Assembly: GCF_002080455.1 (NCBI RefSeq)
Contig: NZ_CP020555.1
Coordinates: 2,542,001-2,606,000, forward strand
DNA length: 64,000 bases
Reading direction: 5' to 3'
Source: Streptomyces sp. Sge12
GTDB taxonomy: Bacteria > Actinomycetota > Actinomycetes > Streptomycetales > Streptomycetaceae
Below the pieces are notes generated by a model, which was not told the origin of the DNA, searched no databases, and worked only from the letters and a program-made list of their open reading frames with translations. The position numbers were made by a program, and so were the translations under genes. Positions 27,726-36,268 of this stretch are shown in pieces. Numbering within the stretch: position 1 is the first letter of the stretch; each line of letters begins with the position of its first letter.

Positions 27726-28394
27726 TCAGGTGTCGGACGAGTCCGGCCCCCGTACCGCGCCCGTCAGCGGGGCCAGTGTGCGCCAACCCATCGTCTCGTA
27801 CAGGGCCCGGCCGTCCGGCGTCGCGCCCAGCACGCCTGCGGTGGCGCCCTGCTCGGCCGCGGCTGCGGTGAGCCTGGCCATCACCAGGCGGCCCAGGCCG
27901 CGGCGCTGGTGGGCCGGGTCGGTCTCCACCTGGTCGACGACGGCGCCGAGGCCGGTGACGGCGACCTGTCCGCGCGCGGCGAAAGCGCCGTCGGCGGTGC
28001 GCACCAGGGCGCGGGTGACGCCGGCCCGGGTCCAGGTGTCCAGACGGTAGCCGTCGGGTGCTCCGGGCCGGGCTCGGGTGGGGGCGACGGGCAGCGAGGC
28101 GGACATCAGGTAGCCGGCTCCGCCGGCGAGGTGCCAGCCGGGGGCGAGCCAGGCTTCCAGGATCTCCGGCGGGACGAGTGCCTTCAGCCAGACGCCGGGC
28201 GCGCTGGCGTGCCCGGTGACCCGGCGGACGGTCACCTCGTCCGCGGAGTGCAGGACGTGGCGCATGACGTGTCCGGCCAGGCCGACGTCGATGGTGAAAC
28301 CCCAGGCGCGGGGCACCGGTTCGGCTGCGCCGCGCGAAAGGGTCCAACCGTGGACCCATGCCCGTGCGGCCTCGGCCGTGTGCGCGAAAGCCAT
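27726..28394 (-). CDS. GNAT-family N-acetyltransferase
   Basis: 222 residues. The GNAT acetyl-CoA loop is clear (VDQVETDPAHQRRGLGRLVMARL), followed by the C-terminal YETMGWRTLAPLTGAV. The N-terminal part (1-100) is a separate helical/beta region of unknown role (AWGFTIDVGLAGHVMRHVLHSADEV). Start ATG 28394 has GGGGGAAAG right before it. Upstream is a short AT-rich region with nested dyads (28411-28441). Substrate unknown. Confidence 0.88.
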   Translation of the reverse strand: MAFAHTAEAARAWVHGWTLSRGAAEPVPRAWGFTIDVGLAGHVMRHVLHSADEVTVRRVTGHASAPGVWLKALVPPEILEAWLAPGWHLAGGAGYLMSASLPVAPTRARPGAPDGYRLDTWTRAGVTRALVRTADGAFAARGQVAVTGLGAVVDQVETDPAHQRRGLGRLVMARLTAAAAEQGATAGVLGATPDGRALYETMGWRTLAPLTGAVRGPDSSDT

Positions 28395-28410
28395 CTTTCC
28401 CCCCGAGTCG

Positions 28411-28441
28411 GTAATAGACGAACTCGTTTGATGATTATTAC
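28411..28441. promoter_or_regulatory. AT-rich dyad GTAATA-N19-TATTAC with inner ACGAACTCGT
   Basis: Arms GTAATA (28411-28416) and TATTAC (28436-28441) flank ACGA-AC-TCGT (28418-28427). The stretch is notably AT-rich for this genome and lies 17-47 nt upstream of the GNAT start. It is a candidate promoter/operator. Confidence 0.45.
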
Positions 28442-28460
28442 ATCAGGGGGTCGTGGCGGA

Positions 28461-28820
28461 TCATGGAGTACGCCTCGCCCGGCCGGCTTCCGCCTGCAGC
28501 GTGCGGGCCCGTTCGGCCGGGTGGTAGTCCGGCCCGACGCCCTCGATCAGCAGGAGGTCGCCCTCGATGTGGTCGGTCCGCAGGTGGAGGATGGCCCGGT
28601 AGGCCGGAGAGTCGTACCAGGCGCGGGCCTCGGCCAGGCCGGGGAACTCGATCAGCACCATGCTGCCGGGCCACGCGCCCTCCACGACTTCGGCGGGCGG
28701 ACCGTGGATGACGAAGCGGCCCGCGAAGGGGTCGAGGGTCGCCTGGATGCGCTCCAGGTACTCGATGACGTCGGAGTGATTGCGGCGGCTGCGGAGATGG
28801 GCGAATCCGTAAGCGGGCAT
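28461..28820 (-). CDS. DUF1330-family protein (copy A)
   Basis: 119 residues of the DUF1330 dimeric alpha/beta-barrel (ferredoxin-like) family: YLERIQATLDPFAGRFVIHG, then FPGLAEARAWYDSPAYRAILHLRTDHIEGDLLLIEGV. Biochemical role unknown in general. ATG 28820 (GGGAG 7 nt upstream) is preferred to GTG 28823. It is clearly paralogous to the gene at 46143-46487, with about half of residues identical, and both share an upstream dyad (28892-28908 here). The C-terminal tail is basic and unlike copy B. Confidence 0.9.
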   Translation of the reverse strand: MPAYGFAHLRSRRNHSDVIEYLERIQATLDPFAGRFVIHGPPAEVVEGAWPGSMVLIEFPGLAEARAWYDSPAYRAILHLRTDHIEGDLLLIEGVGPDYHPAERARTLQAEAGRARRTP

Positions 28821-28891
28821 CACGGGGCTCCCTCGTTGCGGGCGGGGTGGGTGATGACCGCGAACGTAGCCGAGGGCCGTCGGCCACGGCG

Positions 28892-28908
28892 ATTACCCCG
28901 GAGGTAAT
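28892..28908. promoter_or_regulatory. Dyad ATTACC-N5-GGTAAT upstream of DUF1330 copy A
   Basis: A perfect 6-5-6 inverted repeat 72-88 nt upstream of the DUF1330 start. The context GGCGATTACCCCG is conserved, with one mismatch in the dyad, upstream of the second DUF1330 gene (46564-46580) at nearly the same distance. It is a candidate shared operator. Confidence 0.6.
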
Positions 28909-28943
28909 GGCCGCGACCGCCGACCGGTCGGATCGGCGCGCCC

Positions 28944-29678
28944 TCAGGCCCCCGGCCGCCAGTAGCCCAGCGCGTTCACCCGGTGCTTGGGCAGCGCGAG
29001 TTCCTTGCGCAGGTACGCCGTCAGGGCGCGCGTCGTCACCGTGTCGCACGCCAGCCACACGTACGCCGACTCCGGGTCCCCGACCAGTTCGGGGAGTTCG
29101 GACCGCACCCGGTCGGCCAGCGCCGTGCCGTCGCGCCGCACCCGGCGGATGTCGTGCCGGCCCTGCTCCACGCGCATCGGCAGCTGCGCGTCCGAGTCGT
29201 GCTGCGTCTCGAACCAGATCGTCGCCGGCGTCTGCGGGTACGTGTCCAGCAGCGAGTTGATCGCCGGCAGGGACGCGGCGTCCCCGATGACGAGCAGCCG
29301 CTGCGGAGCGGGCTCCGGGGCGGTGAAGCCGGTGCCCTGGACGGTCGCGTCGACCGTGTCGCCGGGCTTGGCGTCGCGCGCCCAGGCACTGGCGACGCCG
29401 TCGTGCAGGGCGAACTCGAAGCTGAAGGTGCCCGCTTGCGGGTCCGGGTCCACGAGCGTGTAGGCCCGCTGGTGCGGCTTGCCCGCACCCTGGAACCAGA
29501 CGCGCACCCACATCGTCGGATGCAGCGACTCGCCGGCGGCCGCCAGCAGCCCGCCGTCCGTGAAGCTCACCCGGCGGTAGTCCTCCGTAAGGTCTTCCGC
29601 TCCCGTGACCGTGAACGTGAAGTCCTTGCCCCGCATGAGCTTGAGGACCACGCCCTCCCAGCCCTTGCTGACAGCCAT
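28944..29678 (-). CDS. Siderophore-interacting protein (ViuB-type flavin ferric reductase)
   Basis: 244 residues, cytoplasmic, likely reducing ferric siderophores with NAD(P)H via FAD. The FAD-binding barrel shows HQRAYTLVDPD (RxYT motif), and the SIP domain shows RLLVIGDAASLPAINSLLD and AYVWLACDTVTTRALTAYLRKEL; it ends in HRVNALGYWRPG, which is typical. ATG 29678 (MAVSKGWEGVVLKLMRG) has GGAGGGG 7 nt upstream. An iron box (29708-29726) lies just upstream and is shared with the divergent acylase gene, so iron repression by DmdR/IdeR is expected. Confidence 0.94.
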   Translation of the reverse strand: MAVSKGWEGVVLKLMRGKDFTFTVTGAEDLTEDYRRVSFTDGGLLAAAGESLHPTMWVRVWFQGAGKPHQRAYTLVDPDPQAGTFSFEFALHDGVASAWARDAKPGDTVDATVQGTGFTAPEPAPQRLLVIGDAASLPAINSLLDTYPQTPATIWFETQHDSDAQLPMRVEQGRHDIRRVRRDGTALADRVRSELPELVGDPESAYVWLACDTVTTRALTAYLRKELALPKHRVNALGYWRPGA

Positions 29679-29707
29679 GTCCCACCCCTCCCCTGACACC
29701 CCTATAG

Positions 29708-29726
29708 TTAGGTCAGCCTAACCTAA
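29708..29726. promoter_or_regulatory. Iron box (DmdR1/IdeR operator)
   Basis: TTAGGTCAGCCTAACCTAA differs from the 19-bp actinobacterial iron-box consensus TTAGGTTAGSCTAACCTAA at a single position. It is centred in the 67-bp gap between two divergent genes, so one repressor site probably controls both. Confidence 0.92.
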
Positions 29727-29745
29727 ACGCACGTCGGGGAAGAGT

Positions 29746-31935
29746 GTGAGCAGCGTGAGCAGTGCCAGCAGCGAGAGCGGCGACGCCCGGTCGGACGGAA
29801 CGGACCGGGGTGAGCCCCGCGTGGAGACCCCGGAATCCTACGGTGTCCACCGCGACCAGTGGGGCATCCCCCACCTCCGCGCCGCCGACGAACTCGGCCT
29901 CGTCCACGCCCAGGGCCGCGTGACCGCCTACGACCGCGCCTGGCAACTGGAGGTCGAACGGCACCGGGCCGAGGGTTCCAGTGCCTCCTTCCTCGGTGCG
30001 GACTCCGTCACCTGGGACCGCTTCGCCCGCCAGTCCCGGCTGGCCGACACCGCCCGCCGCTGCTACGAGGCCATGGAGGCCGACGACCCGGCCACCGCCG
30101 CCTGGGTCGGTGCGTACGTGGACGGCGTCAACGACGGGCTCGCCGCCGGCGCCGCCCGCGACGAGCGCTTCGCGCGCACCGGCCTGACCCCCTCCCCCTG
30201 GGAGCCGTGGGTGCCGCTCGCCATCTGGATCGCCACGCACATCCTGTTCGCCGGCTTCGCCACCAAGCTGTGGCGCGAGCGCGTCGCCCGCGCCCTCGGC
30301 GACGAGGCGGTCACCCTCTTCGCCACCGACGGCCCCGGCACCGCCGGCAGCAACGGCTGGCTGGTGCCGGGCGACCGCACCACCTCCGGCTCGGCGATCA
30401 TCGCGGGCGACCCGCACCGGTTCATCGAGGACCCGGGCGTCTACCAGCAGATACGTCTCGCCTGCCCGGACTACGACGTCCTCGGCCTCGCCGTCCCCGG
30501 TGTTCCCGGCCTCGGCCACTTCGGCCACACCGGCACCGCCGCCTGGGCGATCACCAACGCGATGTCCGACTACCAGGACCTGTACGTCGAGCAGTTGCGC
30601 CGCAGTGCCGACGGCGCCGTCGAGGCCCTCGGCGCGGACGGCGCCTGGGAGCCCGTCACCCGCCACACCGAGACCATCACCGTCTCCGGCGGCGAGGACG
30701 TCGAGGTGGAGATCCTGGAGACCCCCCGCGGTCCCGTGATCATCCACGCGGACGGCGACCTCGGGGCCGACGCCGACGCCGAGGCGCACGCCGACGGCAG
30801 CGCCCAGACCCTCTCCCTGCGCTACCCGCCCCGGGTCCGCCGGGACCTCGGCTTCGCCGCCCTCCCCGCGCTCCTGCGCGCCCGCACCGTCGCCGACATC
30901 GACCGCGCCTTCGACGACTGGGCCGAGCCGGTCAACGTCGTCCACGCCGCCGACACCGAGGGCGGGCTGCTGCACCGCGTCGCGGGCGCCGTACCGCTGC
31001 GCCACCGCACCAACCGGCTGCGCCCCGTGCCCGCCTGGGACCCGCAGCACGCCTGGCAGGGCTGGGCCCCGACCCCCGCCGAGCCGGTGCAGGGCTTCGC
31101 CGTCATGGCCAACGCGCGCGGGATCGCCTCCCCCCTCGGCGTGGAGTTCGCTCCCCCGCACCGCGCCAACCGCATCCGCGAGCTGCTCAGCGGCTCCGCG
31201 GACTGGTCCCCGAAGGCGATGGCCGACGTACACCGGGACACGCACCTGGCCTCGGCCGCACCCCTGCTCGCGCTGCTGCCCGGCTTCGAGGACCTGACCC
31301 CGGCGGCGCAGGCGCTGCGTACCCGGCTGCTGGCCTGGGACCGGCACATGGCGGCCGACAGCACCGACGCCACCGTCTTCTCGGCGTTCCGCAGCGCGAC
31401 CGTACGCCGCTTCGCCGCCGACCCGGTCTTCGAGGGGCTGTGGGGCGCGCCCACCGGCCCGGACGTCTTCCACCCGTGGCTGTACCTGGTCCCGAAGGTC
31501 GGCTACGCCCTCGAAGGGCTGCTCACCACCTCCCTCGTGCCCGGCCTCGACCGTGCGGCGCACGTCCGGGCCGCGCTGGAGGAGACGGCCGCGGCCGGCA
31601 CCCCCGACACCCCCTGGTCCGAGGTGCACCGCCTGACCCCCTGGCAGGCCGTGCCCGACCCGGAGGCCACGCAGTGGCCCGGTCTCGGCGGCGACCACGA
31701 CTGCGTGAACGCCACCTCCACCGTCCCCGGTTTCACCGACCTCACCGCCCGCGCGTCGGCCGCCCGTTACGTATGGGACCTCGCCCGCCGCGAGGACAGC
31801 CTCTGGGCGGTCCCGCTGGGCGCGGACGGTGTCACCGGCTCCCCCCACCACCGCGACCAGCTGCCCCTGTGGGCCCGGTGCGAACTCGTCCCCGTCGTCA
31901 CCGACTGGTCCCGTCTCGCCAAGGAATCGATATGA
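29746..31935 (+). CDS. Penicillin acylase (S45, Ntn-hydrolase) family N-acyl hydrolase
   Basis: 729-residue precursor that should self-cleave to alpha and beta chains. The maturation/catalytic site is GTAG-Ser202-NGWLVPGDRT, with Ser202 as the new beta-chain N-terminus. Other family signatures are YGVHRDQWGIPHLRA near the start, AYDRAWQLEV, and GDHDCVNATSTVPG late. Unusually there is no signal peptide, so it should act in the cytoplasm, unlike secreted penicillin G acylases. GTG 29746 has GGGGAAGAG upstream. Controlled by the iron box and coupled (ATGA) to a siderophore-type acetyltransferase, it probably acts on siderophore amides. I recall genes of these two families (desG, desH) reported beside desferrioxamine genes in some streptomycetes; unchecked. 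Confidence 0.9.
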   Translation: MSSVSSASSESGDARSDGTDRGEPRVETPESYGVHRDQWGIPHLRAADELGLVHAQGRVTAYDRAWQLEVERHRAEGSSASFLGADSVTWDRFARQSRLADTARRCYEAMEADDPATAAWVGAYVDGVNDGLAAGAARDERFARTGLTPSPWEPWVPLAIWIATHILFAGFATKLWRERVARALGDEAVTLFATDGPGTAGSNGWLVPGDRTTSGSAIIAGDPHRFIEDPGVYQQIRLACPDYDVLGLAVPGVPGLGHFGHTGTAAWAITNAMSDYQDLYVEQLRRSADGAVEALGADGAWEPVTRHTETITVSGGEDVEVEILETPRGPVIIHADGDLGADADAEAHADGSAQTLSLRYPPRVRRDLGFAALPALLRARTVADIDRAFDDWAEPVNVVHAADTEGGLLHRVAGAVPLRHRTNRLRPVPAWDPQHAWQGWAPTPAEPVQGFAVMANARGIASPLGVEFAPPHRANRIRELLSGSADWSPKAMADVHRDTHLASAAPLLALLPGFEDLTPAAQALRTRLLAWDRHMAADSTDATVFSAFRSATVRRFAADPVFEGLWGAPTGPDVFHPWLYLVPKVGYALEGLLTTSLVPGLDRAAHVRAALEETAAAGTPDTPWSEVHRLTPWQAVPDPEATQWPGLGGDHDCVNATSTVPGFTDLTARASAARYVWDLARREDSLWAVPLGADGVTGSPHHRDQLPLWARCELVPVVTDWSRLAKESI

Positions 31936-32543
31936 CCTCCGCCGCCTCCGCCGGACAGTCCGTGCACACCCGGGTCGTGGAGGGCTTCGGGACCGTCACC
32001 CTCACGCCCGTCGACCCGGCCGCCGACTCCGCGCTGATCCACAGCTGGGTCACGCAGGAGCGGGCCCGCTTCTGGGGCATGGGCGAAGCCAGCCGCGAAC
32101 TGGTCCAGGAGATCTACGAGGACATCGACCGCCGCACCACCCACCACGCCTTCATGGTCAGCCGCGACGGTGAGCAGGTCGCGCTGTTCCAGACGTACGA
32201 CTGCGCCGAGGACCGCGTCAGCGAGTGCTACGAGGTCCGGCCCGGGGACGTCGGCGTGCACCTGCTGGTCGGTCCGGCCAAGGGGACGGCCGAGCGCGGC
32301 TTCACCGGGGCCCTGATGGCCGTCTTCATGGGCTTCGTGTTCTCCGACCAGGCCGCGCGGCGCGTGATCGTCGAACCGGACGCCCGCAACACCAAGGCGA
32401 TCGCCCGCATGGAGCGCACCGGCTTCGTGCTCGGACCGGAGGTCGTCCTTCCGGAGATCGACCTGCCGGAGGTCTACCTCCCGGCGAAGCCGGCCCGGCT
32501 GGCGTTCTTCAGCGCTCCGGAGGACGCGTCGGCAACCGGCTGA
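31932..32543 (+). CDS. Siderophore-type GNAT acyltransferase (IucB/RhbD/AlcB-like)
   Basis: 203 residues of the family that acylates N-hydroxylated diamines or lysine in hydroxamate siderophore synthesis. Signatures: HSWVTQERARFWGMGEASRELVQEIYEDI, DVGVHLLVGPA and RRVIVEPDARNTKAIARMERTGFVLGPEV. The start ATG overlaps the acylase stop (ATGA), indicating translational coupling in an iron-regulated operon. No NRPS-independent synthetase (IucA/IucC type), amine monooxygenase or decarboxylase is in the window, so it may modify a siderophore made elsewhere. Confidence 0.9.
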   Translation: MTSAASAGQSVHTRVVEGFGTVTLTPVDPAADSALIHSWVTQERARFWGMGEASRELVQEIYEDIDRRTTHHAFMVSRDGEQVALFQTYDCAEDRVSECYEVRPGDVGVHLLVGPAKGTAERGFTGALMAVFMGFVFSDQAARRVIVEPDARNTKAIARMERTGFVLGPEVVLPEIDLPEVYLPAKPARLAFFSAPEDASATG

Positions 32544-32576
32544 CCCGAGCCGCCCCTTCGACCGGGCGTCCGGCGA

Positions 32577-32603
32577 ACGGAACCGCCCCCGGGGCGGTTC
32601 CGT
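32577..32603 (+). terminator. Perfect hairpin after the iron-regulated operon
   Basis: ACGGAACCGCCCC (32577-32589) against GGGGCGGTTCCGT (32591-32603), 33 nt after the acetyltransferase stop. The loop must open a few pairs to close. Confidence 0.75.
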
Positions 32604-32759
32604 GAGCCGGGCGCCCGGCGGCGTGTCCGGGCGCGGATGCTCCCCGGCGCTCGCGGACGGAAAGAGCGAACCCCCACGGGGATTCCCCATTCCGATTGAC
32701 CACGCACGTCTCCCCCCGGGAAGCTGATGCCCTCTCAAAGCACCTTGAGGTGAGGGACA

Positions 32760-34649
32760 TTGACCAGTCAGAACCTGCACATCGGTCCGGACTCGGCGGC
32801 CGACCGGTACCGCCTGCTGCGCTCGATCGGGCGCGGCGGGGAGGCCGTGCTCTATCTCGCGGAGATCGAACTCGCCGGTGGATCCGAGCCCGTGGTCGTC
32901 AAGGTGCTCGACTCCAAGACGACCATCACGCCGGACATCTTCGACCGGATCAGCCAGAAGTGGAACGAGCAGGCGGAGCTGCTGCGGTTCGTGCACCGGC
33001 CCGGTGTCGTGGGCGTGCGCGAGCACTTCGAGGGGCCGCCGATCCACCGGCCCGGGGAGTCCTCGACCCTGACCGGGCGCGCGCTCGTCCTCGTCATGAA
33101 CCACGTGGACGGCCTCGACCTGCGGGACTGGCGGGCCGAGCGGACCCTGGCCACCGCAGCGGAGCGGCGTGAGGTGATGCGCACGCTGGAGCAGCTGGCG
33201 GACGTACTGGACTGGCTGCACTCGGGGAAGGCCACCCCGTCCGGGCGCCAGGTCGTCCACGGCGACCTCTCCCCCGGCAATGTGATGGTCGACGCGTACG
33301 GGCAGGCCACCCTGGTGGACTTCGGCCTGAGCAAGCTGACCGCCGACCACCAGACGGCCGAGGTCTGGTTCACCCCGGGCTACGCGGCGCCGGAGGTCTT
33401 CGACGGCAAGCGGACCCCGGGCACGGACCGGTACGCCTTCGGGGCGATCGCGTACTTCCTGCTGAGCGGGCAGTCCCCGCCCGCCACGCCGGAGCAGCTG
33501 GCCCAGGCGCTGACCGCGCTGCCGCAGATCGCCGTGCTGGACGCCGAGCAGCGGGCACGGATCACCGCGATCTACGCGGCCGATCCGGGGAAGCGGCCGG
33601 TGAGCCTGGCCGGCTGGATGAAGGACGTCCGCCACGCGGTGGTGTCCACAACCACCGCGACCTCGCAGCCGGCCGCGCAGCAGGCCCCGCCGAGGCCGGC
33701 CGCCCCACCCCCGCCGGCGGCCGCACCGGCCGTGGTCCCGCCGCAGCCGTCGACCCCACCGCCGGCGTACACCCCGACCGTGCAGCCGACCGCGCCGGTC
33801 GAGGCGGACCGGCCGGTCGAGCCCGTGCGGACGGAACCGGCGACCGCCCCGGCGCCCGCGCCCACGCCGGCCAGCGCCCCCGTCCCCGCCCCGCAGCCGG
33901 ACCCCTCCGCGGTGCCCGCCGGGTACGGGCCCACGTACAACCTGAACCCGTCCCCCGCCCCGGCGCCCCCACCCCCGAAGAAGAAGCGGCGGACCGGCCT
34001 GATCATCGGCTCGGTGGCCGCGGTCCTGGTGCTGGCCGGCCTCGCGGTGGTCGGCGTACGGCTCCTGGGCGACAAGGACAAGGAGAACACCGCGGCGAGC
34101 GGGAAGCCGGGCGGGGCGAGCGCGCCGCAGACGTCACCCTCCGCCGCCGCCTCGGCCTCGGCGAGCACGTCCACCGACCCCACGCCCTCCGGTTCGACTC
34201 CCGAGAGCTCCGCCGGTCCTGACGCCTCGTCGAGCCCCGGCGGCCCGGGCTCGGTCAAGGACAGCGACGTGGCCGATCTCACCGTGCTGTCGTCCGTCGG
34301 ACAGGTCCGGCACTTCGACGTGGGCTCGGCCAAGCTGAACACGAAGGAGTACGGGGCCGCCCTCATCGGCAGCTGCTACTACGGTGCGACGGTCGAGTAC
34401 GACGTCAACCGCGCCTGGTCCACCCTGGAGTTCACCGCGGGCATCGACGACGGCTCGACCATGGAGCAGGCCCGCGTGACCATCTCCGTGGACGACAAGC
34501 CCGCGATCTTCTCCGAGGCCGTCCACCTGGGCAAGCCGGTCACCAAGTCCCTGGACATCAAGGGGGCCCTGCGCCTGCGGCTGAAGGTGGAGGAGGGCTG
34601 CAAGGACACCGGCAGCGCCGTCATCGCCGCCCCGGTCCTCAAGCGCTGA
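32760..34649 (+). CDS. Membrane serine/threonine protein kinase
   Basis: 629 residues. The kinase domain (about 15-290) has the Gly loop IGRGGEAVLYLAE, ATP Lys in VVVKVLDS, catalytic loop HGDLSPGN (Gly replaces Arg of HRD, so a non-RD kinase), VDFGLSK and the APE motif YAAPEVF. A Pro/Ala-rich linker (about 300-400) leads to one membrane helix (TGLIIGSVAAVLVLAGLAVVGVRLL). Outside follow an S/T-rich stretch and a C-terminal beta-rich domain resembling NPCBM (FDVGSAKLNTKEYGAALIGSCYYGATVEYDV). There are no PASTA repeats. Start TTG 32760 has GAGG 9 nt upstream. The signal sensed and the targets are unknown. Confidence 0.9.
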   Translation: MTSQNLHIGPDSAADRYRLLRSIGRGGEAVLYLAEIELAGGSEPVVVKVLDSKTTITPDIFDRISQKWNEQAELLRFVHRPGVVGVREHFEGPPIHRPGESSTLTGRALVLVMNHVDGLDLRDWRAERTLATAAERREVMRTLEQLADVLDWLHSGKATPSGRQVVHGDLSPGNVMVDAYGQATLVDFGLSKLTADHQTAEVWFTPGYAAPEVFDGKRTPGTDRYAFGAIAYFLLSGQSPPATPEQLAQALTALPQIAVLDAEQRARITAIYAADPGKRPVSLAGWMKDVRHAVVSTTTATSQPAAQQAPPRPAAPPPPAAAPAVVPPQPSTPPPAYTPTVQPTAPVEADRPVEPVRTEPATAPAPAPTPASAPVPAPQPDPSAVPAGYGPTYNLNPSPAPAPPPPKKKRRTGLIIGSVAAVLVLAGLAVVGVRLLGDKDKENTAASGKPGGASAPQTSPSAAASASASTSTDPTPSGSTPESSAGPDASSSPGGPGSVKDSDVADLTVLSSVGQVRHFDVGSAKLNTKEYGAALIGSCYYGATVEYDVNRAWSTLEFTAGIDDGSTMEQARVTISVDDKPAIFSEAVHLGKPVTKSLDIKGALRLRLKVEEGCKDTGSAVIAAPVLKR

Positions 34650-34680
34650 CGGAACCCGGCCCGCCGGGCGTCCCGAACGG

Positions 34681-34719
34681 CGACGGCCCCGCGCCGGGGG
34701 GACCGGGGCGGGGCCGTCG
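34681..34719. terminator. Bidirectional hairpin between kinase and gatB
   Basis: CGACGGCCCCGC (34681-34692) pairs with GCGGGGCCGTCG (34708-34719), between two convergent stop codons. Confidence 0.8.
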
Positions 34720-34740
34720 TCGTGTGCTGCGTGCCGAGGG

Positions 34741-36252
34741 TTACTCGGAGACGCCCAGGCGCTCCAGGATGAGCTCCTTGACGCGCGCGGCGTCGGCCTG
34801 GCCGCGGGTGGTCTTCATGACCGCTCCGACCAGCGCGCCGACGGCGGCGATCTTGCCGCCGCGGATCTTGTCCGCGATGGCCGCGTTGCCCGCGATGGCC
34901 TCGTCCACGGCCGCGCCGAGCGCGCCCTCGTCCGAGACGACCTTCAGGCCGCGCTTCTCGACGACCTCGTCCGGGGTGCCCTCGCCGGCGAGAACGCCTT
35001 CGAGGACCTTGCGGGCCAGCTTGTCGTTGAGCGAACCGTCCGCTACCAGTGCCGCGACCCGGGCCACCTGCACCGGGGTGATCGGCAGCTCGTCGACGAC
35101 GACGCCCTGCTCGTTGGCGTTGCGGGCCAGCTCGCCCATCCACCACTTGCGTGCGGCGGCCGAGTCGGCACCCGCCTCGATGGTGGCGACGATGGAGTCC
35201 ACCGCGCCCGCGTTGAGGATCGACTGCATGTCGTGCTCGGTGACGCCCCACTCCTCGCGGAGCCGGTTGCGGCGTACGCGCGGCATCTCGGGCAGACCAC
35301 CGCGCAGCTCCTCGACCCAGTCGCGGGCCGGGGCGACGGGGACCAGGTCGGGCTCCGGGAAGTACCGGTAGTCCTCGGCGTTGTCCTTGATGCGGCCGGC
35401 CGTGGTGGAGCCGTCCTCCTCGTGGAAGTGCCGGGTCTCCTGCACGATCGTGCCGCCCGACGAGAGCACCGCCGCGTGGCGCTGGATCTCGAAGCGGGCC
35501 GCGCGCTCGACGGAGCGCAGGGAGTTGACGTTCTTGGTCTCCGAGCGGGTGCCGAACTCGGACTCGGGGGTCGGGCGCAGCGACAGGTTCACGTCGCAGC
35601 GCATCTGGCCCTTGTCCATGCGGGCCTCGGAGACGCCGAGCGCCTTGATGACCTCGCGCAGCTCGGCGACGTACGCCTTGGCGACCTCGGGGGCCCGCTC
35701 GCCCGCGCCCTCGATGGGCTTGGTGACGATCTCGATGAGCGGGATGCCGGCGCGGTTGTAGTCCAGCAGGGAGTGGGACGCGCCGTGGATACGGCCGGTG
35801 GCGCCGCCGACGTGCAGCGACTTGCCGGTGTCCTCCTCCATGTGGGCGCGCTCGATCTCCACGCGGAAGATCTCGCCGTCCTCCAGCTGGACGTCCAGGA
35901 AGCCGTTGAAGGCGATGGGCTCGTCGTACTGGGAGGTCTGGAAGTTCTTCGGCATGTCCGGATAGAAGTAGTTCTTCCGGGCGAAGCGGCACCACTCGGC
36001 GATCTCGCAGTTCAGCGCGAGACCGATCTTGATGGCCGACTCGACGCCGATCGCGTTGACGACCGGCAGGGAGCCGGGCAGACCGAGGCAGGTCGGGCAG
36101 GTCTGCGAGTTGGGCTCGGCGCCCAGCTCGGTGGAGCAGCCGCAGAACATCTTGGTCTTGGTGCCGAGCTCGACATGGACCTCGAGGCCCATGACGGGGT
36201 CGTACGACGCGAGGGCGTCTTCGTACGACAGCAGTTCGGTGAAGGTGGTCAC
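34741..36252 (-). CDS. gatB: Asp/Glu-tRNA(Asn/Gln) amidotransferase subunit B
   Basis: 503 residues. GatB binds mischarged Glu-tRNA(Gln) or Asp-tRNA(Asn), phosphorylates the carboxylate and accepts ammonia from GatA. The N-terminal cradle has [19 protein letters not shown] and the zinc Cys pair in [32 protein letters not shown] and [11 protein letters not shown] follow. The C-terminal YqeY-like helical tail (last 150 residues) binds tRNA. GTG 36252 is used ([14 protein letters not shown]). It is the last gene of gatC-gatA-small membrane protein-gatB, 16 bp after the small gene. Present because Streptomyces lacks GlnRS. Confidence 0.97.
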   Translation of the reverse strand: MTTFTELLSYEDALASYDPVMGLEVHVELGTKTKMFCGCSTELGAEPNSQTCPTCLGLPGSLPVVNAIGVESAIKIGLALNCEIAEWCRFARKNYFYPDMPKNFQTSQYDEPIAFNGFLDVQLEDGEIFRVEIERAHMEEDTGKSLHVGGATGRIHGASHSLLDYNRAGIPLIEIVTKPIEGAGERAPEVAKAYVAELREVIKALGVSEARMDKGQMRCDVNLSLRPTPESEFGTRSETKNVNSLRSVERAARFEIQRHAAVLSSGGTIVQETRHFHEEDGSTTAGRIKDNAEDYRYFPEPDLVPVAPARDWVEELRGGLPEMPRVRRNRLREEWGVTEHDMQSILNAGAVDSIVATIEAGADSAAARKWWMGELARNANEQGVVVDELPITPVQVARVAALVADGSLNDKLARKVLEGVLAGEGTPDEVVEKRGLKVVSDEGALGAAVDEAIAGNAAIADKIRGGKIAAVGALVGAVMKTTRGQADAARVKELILERLGVSE

Positions 36253-36268
36253 GGTGAAACTTTCCCTC

